Assembly (NCBI GenBank): GCA_949283025.1
Contig: CASDRB010000005.1
Span: 87,588 to 151,587, forward strand
Source: an uncultured bacterium
Lineage (GTDB): Bacteria; Bacillota_I; Bacilli_A; RFN20; CAG-826
DNA: 64,000 nucleotides
Reading direction: 5' to 3'
Part shown: one piece after another, positions 1 through 7,515 of the stretch
How the letters are laid out: the number at the start of each line of letters is the position of its first letter
How positions within the stretch are numbered: position 1 is the stretch's first letter
The notes under the pieces: generated by a model
What the model saw: the letters and a program-made list of their open reading frames with translations, nothing else
Told to the model about the DNA's origin: nothing
Database searches by the model: none
Made by a program: the position numbers and the translations under genes

Positions 1-236
1 TCAATGACATTAGGATTATTGGCGTTTCCTCCCATAGCTAATTTAACGCGCTCGCTCACTATTGCTTTTTCTTTATAAATACAACAACGTGTAGTCGGCG
101 TTTTACCGGGAACAATAATATTTGGTATATTTAAAATATTTTCTAATAATTTGCCTTTCCAAGCAAAGCGTGCCACCTCACGAAGAACACGATATTTAAG
201 ATCTTGAACTTGTGTATCAAAGTTTTTTGTTTTCAT
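1..236 (-). CDS. [FeFe]-hydrogenase, group B type, N-terminal part (cut by left edge)
   Basis: Only the first 78 codons are present; the rest lies beyond base 1. The reading starts at the ATG at 236-234 and begins MKTKNFDTQVQDLKYRVLRE. It then has the stretch RCCIYKEKAIVSERVKLAMG. From memory, this resembles the amino end of clostridial group B [FeFe]-hydrogenases, in which ferredoxin-type clusters and the H-cluster domain follow further on; those parts are not visible here. A good ribosome site (TAAGGAG, then six A) lies directly before the ATG and overlaps the stop codon of the upstream phosphatase gene, so it is the last visible gene of the rex-adhE-hydrogenase operon. The likely role is H2 production or uptake with ferredoxin. 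The catalytic cysteines cannot be checked from this window. Confidence 0.68.
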   Translation of the reverse strand, partial: MKTKNFDTQVQDLKYRVLREVARFAWKGKLLENILNIPNIIVPGKTPTTRCCIYKEKAIVSERVKLAMGGNANNPNVI

Positions 237-246
237 TTTTTTCTCC

Positions 247-1407
247 TTAATCGTAATTTAAAACAACATTTTTCCCCATCAATTTTAAATTGTACGCTAG
301 CGATTCGACAAGTTTTAATTTCATCGTTATATCAATTGGCAATCCTTGATGAGCAGAATTGATAGACTGCCCAACAAAAAATTCAACATCGCTAGCTTGA
401 ATAAATAACATATCCGCCAATTGATTGGCACCATCTTTTTGTACAAAAATTTTTGGTTTAAGATCTTTTGTATCCAAATACATATTAGATAATTCTAATA
501 AACGGCGCAAGGTTAAAACACCTTCGGTAACTAAATCGACTCCATCAATTTTAGCCATAGGCGGAACATCAGCATCTAAATAAGTCAAATCAACTTCAAT
601 TGGTTTTTTTAAATATCGAGCAACTATTGTTGAACTTGTTCCACCACAAACACATGTTTTGTCAGTATTAGACAAAAATTTAGAAACATAATAATCATCT
701 TTTTCCTTTTCAACCGGTGGTCCAACCATGATGTTAACTTTTAATTTTTTACGAATCTTAATGCAAGCAATCGTCGTATCATCGCCTGGTTTAGATAAAT
801 ATAAATCATTGCATGAACTTGCTAAATTACAAGCCAATGTTCTAGCTGACATATCAGGCTTAACAGTCCGATTTAAATAATCCATGATGTCTTTTCTTTC
901 CCATCCAAAGTTTAATGTGGCACCAATGCCAGCATGTATAGCCCCATCGCTCATAGTAACGATAAAATCGTTATTTTCTAATTTAATATCAGATTTATAA
1001 ACAACTTTGTTACTAATTATCATTTCTTGGCGATCAAAATCTTTACAAATTCCGTTGTGAATATATATCGCTTGTGGATTATCAAATTCAAAAATGAATC
1101 CTTGACCTTCATGATTAAGGTGCACGACCGTAAATGTCGAATAGGCAACCCCTCTTTCTTTGCAAACTGGCAAAGAAGAAATAAGAGTTTCTATGCATTC
1201 AACAATTGAAACATTGTTAGATACCATCGTACAAAGTATTTTAGATGTCAATGTCGATAAAATATTAGCTTTAACACCACTACCAAGTCCATCAGCTAAA
1301 ACTAAAGTAATAAAATCGCCATTTTGGGCGTACTCAACTTTATCGCCGCAAAGTTCTTCGCCGACATGATTTAAAGATGTATAACCATAATCGATAAAAA
1401 GAGCCAT
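247..1407 (-). CDS. SpoIIE/PP2C-type protein phosphatase linked to the sensory hydrogenase
   Basis: 386 aa. Residues about 1-220 form a SpoIIE-like PP2C serine/threonine phosphatase domain. Metal-binding aspartates are visible in VLADGLGSG, TMSDGAIHAG and PGDDTTIACI, so it looks active. Residues about 225-386 are a second domain that I do not recognise (it contains CVCGGTSSTIVARYLKK). The start overlaps the stop of the sensory hydrogenase gene (TAATG), and GAGGATAA serves as the ribosome site, so the two are translationally coupled. In many Clostridia a phosphatase of this kind sits next to a PAS-containing [FeFe]-hydrogenase and is thought to relay its signal; that role is inference here. 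The protein is probably cytoplasmic, with no signal peptide or membrane segment. Its target is unknown. Confidence 0.8.
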   Translation of the reverse strand: MALFIDYGYTSLNHVGEELCGDKVEYAQNGDFITLVLADGLGSGVKANILSTLTSKILCTMVSNNVSIVECIETLISSLPVCKERGVAYSTFTVVHLNHEGQGFIFEFDNPQAIYIHNGICKDFDRQEMIISNKVVYKSDIKLENNDFIVTMSDGAIHAGIGATLNFGWERKDIMDYLNRTVKPDMSARTLACNLASSCNDLYLSKPGDDTTIACIKIRKKLKVNIMVGPPVEKEKDDYYVSKFLSNTDKTCVCGGTSSTIVARYLKKPIEVDLTYLDADVPPMAKIDGVDLVTEGVLTLRRLLELSNMYLDTKDLKPKIFVQKDGANQLADMLFIQASDVEFFVGQSINSAHQGLPIDITMKLKLVESLAYNLKLMGKNVVLNYD

Positions 1408-3122
1408 TATTTATCCTCGTGCTCGTCTTTGTTTTCTTCAACTAGACTTTTTTTCAAATTTAATATTGCAACCTTGGTTTCAGCAACTGTTTCGCCTAAT
1501 ACAGAGGCGATTTCTTGTGCAACGCGCATTTGCTTGTTGATGACTTCGTTAGTGATATCAATTGTATTTTGACGCAATTGATCATATTTTTCTTGGGCTT
1601 TTGTCTTTTCGGTAATATCTTTTAAAACCGCAAAAGCAGAATGTTCATCTTTTAATGCGATAACGCTTATTTCAACGATAGTGTTAGTCTTATCAATCAA
1701 TATTTTTTGATGATATGTATTTTTCTTTTTCTCAATTGCTAAAATAAATGGAGTAGAATCAATTACTTCGTAAATATACATATCTTTTGCTTCTTTTGGA
1801 GAAACTAAAAGCATAGAAGAAGCGTTAGAATTAATTTCCTTAATTTTATAATTAGAATCGATAACTATTATACCATTAGGCATATTTTGAATAATTTCGT
1901 ATGACATTGATTCTGCTTTTTTACGCATATACGGCACGCACATTTCAATATCAGCATATCCGTTAGCGACGGCCCAAGCTTTTTTACGGCAAGTATCATA
2001 TCCGCACGCCCCACAATTTAATTCATCATCAGTCGTAAATTTTCCAGTTTTAGCTAAAATAGCTTTAATTTCATCTTCGCTAGGCTGTCTTTCAATCGGA
2101 TTAATTGGGTTAAACACGCATGAAAAATCAATCCCAGCAGGAATTTTGATTTCATCTATTCCACCATTTTCTAAATCGCGGTGAACGTATCGTCTAATCA
2201 TTTGATTGGCGTTGATTGCAGTTCCTTTTTTAATTAAAGAACACGGACCATTAACGCAAGCGTGTTCACATGAGTTCAATTCTAAAAACATATGAGCAAA
2301 ATCATTGATATTTTCTAATGCTTCTTGACATTTATTGATTCCATCAATTGCTACATATTCATACTCGCTTTCTTGATTATTCAACGATTTGATAATGCCA
2401 CGCGAAATTGGATAATATTTAGCCTTATTAATCTTTCCTGTTTGACTAGGTTTATTTAATGAGGAATCAAGTTTTATTCCGCGCTCATCAAATAAAATTT
2501 TTAATTCCTCAAAAGTTAGAACTCCGTCGATGATTTTGCTTTCATAAGCTTCTTGTTTTTTTGCAATACAAGGACCAATAAACACAATTTTGGCATCTGG
2601 ATAACGAACTTTCAATATTTTGGCATGCGCAACCATCGGTGAAACCACTGGCGCTAAATATTTCAATGCATCATGATAATACAATTGAATCATTTTGTTG
2701 ATGGCTGGACATGCCGAAGTAATGAAATTTTTGTATGTCTTTTTGGCTAACAATTTTTCATATTCGCGAGTTACGGCATATGCACCAATTGCCGTTTCTT
2801 CGCCATTTTCAAACCCTAATTGTTTTAAAGCCAATAGCATCGAATCAAAACTCTTGAGTTCAAACGAGGAAATAAAAGATGGCGCCACAGAAGCAATGAC
2901 ATGTTTATTATTCGCTAATAAATCCTTAATTTCTTGAATAGAATTATGAACTTTTTTAGCATTTTGTGGGCACACCATTGTACAGGTGCCACACAAAACA
3001 CATCGCGATGCAATAATTTGCGCTTGATGGTCGATTACTTCAATGGCAGTAACAGGACAATGTTTTAAACATTTGTAACAATCTTTACATTTCGCAGGTT
3101 TGAACTCTAAGAAATTGATCAT
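1407..3122 (-). CDS. Putative sensory [FeFe]-hydrogenase with C-terminal PAS domain (group C, HydS-like)
   Basis: 571 aa. Two [4Fe-4S] ferredoxin motifs lie at C12-C22 and C41-C51. An H-cluster domain follows, with Cys138 in TSACPAIN, Cys185 in FIGPCIAKK, and Cys285 and Cys289 in SCEHACVNGP, so all four H-cluster cysteines are present. Next is an RnfB-like Fe-S motif CGACGYDTC (C370, C373, C378, plus C395), then a PAS domain (about 405-510) and a short helical tail. PAS-bearing [FeFe]-hydrogenases are regarded as H2 sensors rather than bulk catalysts (group C). The gene has a strong ribosome site (AGGAGA), follows the (2Fe-2S) protein gene by 26 nt and is coupled to the phosphatase gene after it. 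The sensing function is inferred from domain order. Confidence 0.85.
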   Translation of the reverse strand: MINFLEFKPAKCKDCYKCLKHCPVTAIEVIDHQAQIIASRCVLCGTCTMVCPQNAKKVHNSIQEIKDLLANNKHVIASVAPSFISSFELKSFDSMLLALKQLGFENGEETAIGAYAVTREYEKLLAKKTYKNFITSACPAINKMIQLYYHDALKYLAPVVSPMVAHAKILKVRYPDAKIVFIGPCIAKKQEAYESKIIDGVLTFEELKILFDERGIKLDSSLNKPSQTGKINKAKYYPISRGIIKSLNNQESEYEYVAIDGINKCQEALENINDFAHMFLELNSCEHACVNGPCSLIKKGTAINANQMIRRYVHRDLENGGIDEIKIPAGIDFSCVFNPINPIERQPSEDEIKAILAKTGKFTTDDELNCGACGYDTCRKKAWAVANGYADIEMCVPYMRKKAESMSYEIIQNMPNGIIVIDSNYKIKEINSNASSMLLVSPKEAKDMYIYEVIDSTPFILAIEKKKNTYHQKILIDKTNTIVEISVIALKDEHSAFAVLKDITEKTKAQEKYDQLRQNTIDITNEVINKQMRVAQEIASVLGETVAETKVAILNLKKSLVEENKDEHEDK

Positions 3123-3148
3123 ATTTTCTCTCCTAATATAGGATTAAA

Positions 3149-3397
3149 CTATTTGATTTTCGATTTAATTTCTTTTTCAAAGAAATCTTTAACGTCTTTA
3201 GGTTCGACAGAATAATGGACGCCGTCAACATTGACATTGACGCCTTTTTCATTGCATTTTCCCATGCAAAATGCTCCACCAAGATTAACGCTGTCTTGCA
3301 AATTATTTTCTTTTATTAAATATTGCAATTCTTCCACTACTTGTCTTGAACCTTTTAAATGGCAAGAACTTCCAATACAAACAGTAACTTTAATCAT
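3149..3397 (-). CDS. (2Fe-2S) thioredoxin-like ferredoxin (NuoE/HydC-type)
   Basis: 82 aa, a stand-alone thioredoxin-fold [2Fe-2S] protein. The four ligands are visible as C7, C12, C44 and C48 (VCIGSSCHLKG and FCMGKCNEKG), the usual spacing of NuoE/HoxE-type ferredoxins. It is much shorter than NuoE and lacks its helical N-terminal part. The position between the kinase-like gene and the sensory hydrogenase gene (12 and 26 nt gaps, same strand) suggests it carries electrons to or from one of the operon's hydrogenases. The ribosome site AAGGAG lies before the ATG. Cytoplasmic. Confidence 0.8.
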   Translation of the reverse strand: MIKVTVCIGSSCHLKGSRQVVEELQYLIKENNLQDSVNLGGAFCMGKCNEKGVNVNVDGVHYSVEPKDVKDFFEKEIKSKIK

Positions 3398-3409
3398 AAT
3401 TTTTCTCCT

Positions 3410-4162
3410 TTATTCATGATCATAAATGTTTAAGGCGTGTTTTAAAAACTCAGCTTGTTCTTTTTTAGCAGTTGGCAATTGTGATGCAGCCACCAAAGGA
3501 ATCCAGCGTTGAACATAAGTTTTTGCAGTTCCAGTTTTTGATACGTAAGCATCCAAATATTTTTCAGCTAAATCTAAATTGCCAGTCAATTGGAACTCAA
3601 GATAAGTCATAGCAGCGTCATAAGATGAGTTGCCTTGTGCAGCGTGTGCCCAGTCTAAAATATATGGTTTATGATCTTCATCGCTAATAACGATGTTAGA
3701 TGGATTGAAATCGCCATGCAACACATGTTCATGAGTTGGCATAGAGGATAATCTAGTATGCAATTCGTAACGAACGGTTGCGTCTAAATCACACATCGCA
3801 ATTTTTTGCATGACTTTATCTTTAATTTTATTTAAATGTGGCAAACTTTTTGAGTGAATTTCTAATTGCAAATCTAAAAATAATTTCAAATATTCATCCA
3901 TTTTTTCTGGATGTTCGTTCATCAATTGCTCTAAAGTTTTACCTTTAATATATTGATAGACAATCGCCCATTTACCATCGATGGTTGTAACTTCATATAA
4001 AGTTGGGATATTTAATCCTGTCTCCTCAACGCGAGCATGATTCAATGCTTCGTTTAAAATGTTGGATTTAGAATAATTTTCGTCAAAGACTTTGTAAATT
4101 TTACCATCTTGACGATAGACGGTTTTGCTAGTTCTAACAGCAACGATTCTTTTTTCTGACAT
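3410..4162 (-). CDS. APH/choline-kinase-fold phosphotransferase
   Basis: 250 aa. The kinase-fold signatures of the aminoglycoside phosphotransferase/choline kinase superfamily are present: the catalytic loop HGDFNPSNIVI and the metal-binding aspartate in YILDWAHA. The N-terminal lobe is short. The substrate cannot be read from sequence; members act on small molecules (antibiotics, choline, fructosamines, sugars) and a few on proteins. The gene sits 2 nt after adhE and 12 nt before the (2Fe-2S) gene in the redox operon, which argues against a simple antibiotic-resistance role. A weak ribosome site (GCAGG) and the tight spacing suggest coupling to adhE translation. Confidence 0.75.
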   Translation of the reverse strand: MSEKRIVAVRTSKTVYRQDGKIYKVFDENYSKSNILNEALNHARVEETGLNIPTLYEVTTIDGKWAIVYQYIKGKTLEQLMNEHPEKMDEYLKLFLDLQLEIHSKSLPHLNKIKDKVMQKIAMCDLDATVRYELHTRLSSMPTHEHVLHGDFNPSNIVISDEDHKPYILDWAHAAQGNSSYDAAMTYLEFQLTGNLDLAEKYLDAYVSKTGTAKTYVQRWIPLVAASQLPTAKKEQAEFLKHALNIYDHE

Positions 4163-4164
4163 AT

Positions 4165-6780
4165 TTATTTACCTGCCTTTTTACCATAGTAAGCATTTAA
4201 ATACATTTGTTTAATTTCAGACATCAAAGGATATCTTGGATTAGCACCTGTGCATTGATCATCAAAAGCTTGTTCGACCATATCATCTAAACGATTTAAG
4301 AAGTCAGCTTCATCAATGCCATAATCTTTAATGGTAGGTTTAATGCCAATTTTAGCCTTCAATTCATTAACAGCATCAATTAAAGACTCAACTTTTTCAT
4401 CATCAGTTTTGCCTTTCAATCCTAAAGATTGAGCCACCATCGCATATTTTTCTTTGGTGTGAGGATGATCGTATTGTGGGAATGTTCCCATTTTAGATGG
4501 CACATCGCTAGCATTGAAGCGAATCACTTCTTCTAACATTAAAGCATTTGCAACGCCATGTGGCAAGTGATGGAAAGCACCTAATTTATGAGCCATTGAG
4601 TGACAAACGCCCAAGAAAGCATTAGCAAACGCCATACCAGCCATGGTGGCGGCATTAGCCATTTTTTCACGAGCTTCAACATCGGTTTGACCATCGTTAT
4701 AAGCCCGAGGCAAGTATTCAAAAATCATTTTTAATGATTGAATAGCAAGCCCATCCGTATAATCAGTAGCCATCATAGAGGCTAATGCCTCTAAATCATG
4801 AGAAACTGCATCGATACCGGAAGCGGATGTCAATCCTTTTGGACCACTCATCATCAAATCGCAATCAACAATAGCCATATTAGGCATTAATTCATAATCA
4901 GCCAATGGATATTTAGTGCCAGTTGATTCATCAGTGATGACTGCAAAAGGGGTTACTTCAGAACCTGTACCAGCGGATGTAGGAACAGCGATGAAGAAAG
5001 CCTTCTCACCCATTTTTGGGAATTGATAAACTCTTTTACGAATATCGCAAAAACGCATTGCCATATCTTGGAAATCAACTTCTGGATGCTCATATAATAC
5101 CCACATAATTTTTCCAGCATCCATTGCTGAACCGCCACCGACAGCGATAATTACATCAGGTTGGAATCTAGTCATAATGACCGCACCTTCTTTTGCACAT
5201 CTTAATGTTGGATCTGGTTCAACATCAAAGAATGTTTCATGTTCAATGCCCATATCATTTAGACGATTTTCGATTATTTTAGTAAATCCTGATTTATATA
5301 AAAATGAATCGGTAACAATAAATGCTCTTTTTTTGCCATAAACATCTTTTAATTCGTTTAAAGCAACAGGCAAGCAACCTTTTTTAATATATACTTTGCT
5401 GGGCGTTCTAAACCACAACATATTTTCTCTCCTTTCAGCAACCGTTTTAATATTCAAAAGATGTTTAATTCCAACATTTTCAGAAACTGAGTTTCCGCCC
5501 CAGGAACCACATCCTAAAGTTAAAGATGGCATTAATTTGAAATTGTACAAATCGCCGATTCCGCCTTGAGAAGATGGCGTATTAATCAATATACGACATG
5601 TTTTCATTGCTTCTTGGAAAATGGCGATTTTTTCTTGTCCAACCTTAACATTTAAATATAAAGATGAGGTGTGTCCATATCCACCATCCGCTATTAAATG
5701 TTCAGCTTTAGCAACGGCATCATCAAAATCTTTAGCGCGATACATCGCTAAAACTGGAGATAATTTTTCATGAGCAAACTCTTCGGAAATATCAACCGAT
5801 TCAACTTCACCAATTAAGATTTTAGTTGTTTCTGGAACTTCCACACCCGCTAATTCGGCAATACGATGCGCTTTTTGACCAACAATTCTAGCATTCAAAG
5901 CGCCATTTATAATGATAGTTTTTCTAACTTTTTCTGTTTCTTCAGGATTTAAAAAATAGCAACCGCGCTTAATAAATTCAGATTTGACAGCATCATAAAC
6001 TTTATCCAATACAATCACGCTTTGTTCAGAAGCACAAATCATACCATTATCAAATGTTTTGGAGTGCACTATCGAGTTGACAGCTAAGATTATATCGGCA
6101 GTATCATCAATGATGGCAGGCGTATTTCCAGCACCAACACCTAATGCAGGTTTGCCAGAACTATAAGCTGATTTAACCATTCCAGGACCACCTGTTGCTA
6201 AAATAATATCAGCTTCTTTCATCAATAATGTAGTCATGTCCAATGATGGAACATCAATCCAAGAAATTATTCCTTCAGGAGCTCCAGCTTTTACTGCTGC
6301 ATCTAAAACGATTTTTGCGGCGGCAATGGTTGATTGTTTTGCTCTTGGGTGAGGAGAAATAATAATACCATTTCTTGTTTTTAAAGCTATTAATGTTTTA
6401 AAAATGGCTGTTGAAGTTGGGTTGGTAGTTGGAATAACCGCTCCAATAACTCCGATTGGTTCGTAAAGTTTTTTGATTCCATACTCTTTATCTTCTTCAA
6501 AAACACCACAAGTTTGCGTATGACGATATGCATTATAAATATATTCGGAAGCAAAGTGATTTTTAATAACTTTGTCTTCAACGATTCCCATGCCTGTTTC
6601 ACTCACAGCCAGCTTAGCAAGTGGGATACGTGCTTGATTGGCGGCAATGGCAGCTGCCTTAAAAATAGCATCGACTTGTTCTTGAGTATAAGTAGAAAAT
6701 TTTACTTGTGCTTCTCTAACTTTTTTTAATTCAAGTTCAAGCGATTCAACACTATCTACAATTTTTCTTTCCATAAGCAT
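4165..6780 (-). CDS. adhE: Bifunctional acetaldehyde-CoA/alcohol dehydrogenase AdhE
   Basis: 871 aa, full family length. The N-terminal half is a CoA-acylating aldehyde dehydrogenase with the active cysteine in FDNGMICASEQS (near residue 250). The C-terminal half is an iron-dependent alcohol dehydrogenase with GGGSAMDAGK and the metal-binding histidines of HSMAHKLGAFHHLPHG. It reduces acetyl-CoA to ethanol with two NADH, a main way to recycle NAD+ in fermentation. It is encoded directly after rex: its first ATG overlaps the rex stop (TAATG). A second in-frame ATG (start base 6774, MERKIV) has better spacing (9 nt) from AAGGA and may be the real start. Linkage to rex predicts control by the NADH/NAD+ ratio. 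Confidence 0.97.
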   Translation of the reverse strand: MLMERKIVDSVESLELELKKVREAQVKFSTYTQEQVDAIFKAAAIAANQARIPLAKLAVSETGMGIVEDKVIKNHFASEYIYNAYRHTQTCGVFEEDKEYGIKKLYEPIGVIGAVIPTTNPTSTAIFKTLIALKTRNGIIISPHPRAKQSTIAAAKIVLDAAVKAGAPEGIISWIDVPSLDMTTLLMKEADIILATGGPGMVKSAYSSGKPALGVGAGNTPAIIDDTADIILAVNSIVHSKTFDNGMICASEQSVIVLDKVYDAVKSEFIKRGCYFLNPEETEKVRKTIIINGALNARIVGQKAHRIAELAGVEVPETTKILIGEVESVDISEEFAHEKLSPVLAMYRAKDFDDAVAKAEHLIADGGYGHTSSLYLNVKVGQEKIAIFQEAMKTCRILINTPSSQGGIGDLYNFKLMPSLTLGCGSWGGNSVSENVGIKHLLNIKTVAERRENMLWFRTPSKVYIKKGCLPVALNELKDVYGKKRAFIVTDSFLYKSGFTKIIENRLNDMGIEHETFFDVEPDPTLRCAKEGAVIMTRFQPDVIIAVGGGSAMDAGKIMWVLYEHPEVDFQDMAMRFCDIRKRVYQFPKMGEKAFFIAVPTSAGTGSEVTPFAVITDESTGTKYPLADYELMPNMAIVDCDLMMSGPKGLTSASGIDAVSHDLEALASMMATDYTDGLAIQSLKMIFEYLPRAYNDGQTDVEAREKMANAATMAGMAFANAFLGVCHSMAHKLGAFHHLPHGVANALMLEEVIRFNASDVPSKMGTFPQYDHPHTKEKYAMVAQSLGLKGKTDDEKVESLIDAVNELKAKIGIKPTIKDYGIDEADFLNRLDDMVEQAFDDQCTGANPRYPLMSEIKQMYLNAYYGKKAGK

Positions 6781-7430
6781 TATTCCTTTTCTAAAATTTC
6801 CTTCATTTTATTAGTTAGAACGGCTAATGAAGAAGCAATATCTTCATTCTTCACTGCTATATGAGGCTCGACCTTCAGTTGCGTCGGCGCCCAATTCCAT
6901 ATGGCTCTAATCTGCGTCTTTGACAAGCGGTTGGCAATTTCTTGTGCAACTTGTTTAGGAACAGTTAGAATAGCTATATGAATATGGAGACGATCAATTA
7001 AATCTTCTAGTTTTGACATTGGCATAATAGTTACACCATTGATTACAGATCCAACGATGTTGCTATCAATATCAAAGCCAAGACAAATGTTAATCCCATA
7101 ATTGGAAAAGCCTGGATATGACAATAATGCTTGTCCTAAATTTCCACATCCAATTATTACAGCATCTTTAGTATTATCATAACCTAAAAAAGCTTCAATG
7201 TCCTTAATTAATGCAGAAACTTTATAGCCCAATTTTGGTTTGCCTTCAACTGTAGTAAGAATTGACAAATCCTTTTTGACTAAAATAGGATTTAAATTCA
7301 TCTTTTTTCCGATAGCCGTCGATGAAACATATTCGATACCTTCTTGCTGCAATTCTTTTAAATATCGCAAATACGATGGAATTCTTTGAACTGCCGCTAG
7401 CGAAAATGAAGCGAGATTTTTGCTTTCCAT
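6780..7430 (-). CDS. rex: Redox-sensing transcriptional repressor Rex
   Basis: 216 aa, the normal Rex length. An N-terminal winged helix (about 10-80, with LNPILVKKDLSIL) precedes a Rossmann domain with the NAD(H) motif VIIGCGNLGQAL. Rex senses the NADH/NAD+ ratio and usually represses fermentation and hydrogenase genes until NADH rises. Here it leads the operon with adhE and the hydrogenase genes, so autoregulation and control of the whole unit are likely. It has a strong ribosome site (AGGAGG, 4 nt before the ATG). The promoter upstream carries two palindromes (see the 7446-7503 entry). Confidence 0.95.
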   Translation of the reverse strand: MESKNLASFSLAAVQRIPSYLRYLKELQQEGIEYVSSTAIGKKMNLNPILVKKDLSILTTVEGKPKLGYKVSALIKDIEAFLGYDNTKDAVIIGCGNLGQALLSYPGFSNYGINICLGFDIDSNIVGSVINGVTIMPMSKLEDLIDRLHIHIAILTVPKQVAQEIANRLSKTQIRAIWNWAPTQLKVEPHIAVKNEDIASSLAVLTNKMKEILEKE

Positions 7431-7445
7431 TTACCCTCCTTTCTA

Positions 7446-7503
7446 ATCGATACTTTTTGTATCGATATTATTATATCTATTATATATATTGTTTGCAATA
7501 TAT
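7446..7503 (-). promoter_or_regulatory. rex operon promoter with two palindromes
   Basis: On the minus strand a -35 TTGCAA (7498-7493), a 17-nt spacer and a -10 TATAAT (7475-7470) make a good housekeeping promoter, giving a start near 7463. A perfect inverted repeat (arms ATCGATAC and GTATCGAT, 5-nt spacer, 7446-7466) lies at about +1 to +18. It could be an operator or a 5'-terminal mRNA hairpin. A second inverted repeat (8-bp arms ATATATTG/CAATATAT, 4-nt spacer, 7484-7503) covers the -35 box. Neither matches the usual Rex consensus (TTGTTAA-N4-TTAACAA), so assignment to Rex is only positional. Confidence 0.6.
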
Positions 7504-7515
7504 TTATAGACATAT

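Noticed and set aside
3410-4162. Aminoglycoside resistance gene
   Set aside because: Only the general kinase fold is seen, and its place inside the redox operon argues for another role.
7446-7466. Intrinsic terminator of comEC
   Set aside because: The hairpin lies downstream of the rex promoter and is not followed by a T run on the minus strand, so it is better read as an operator or mRNA 5' hairpin.
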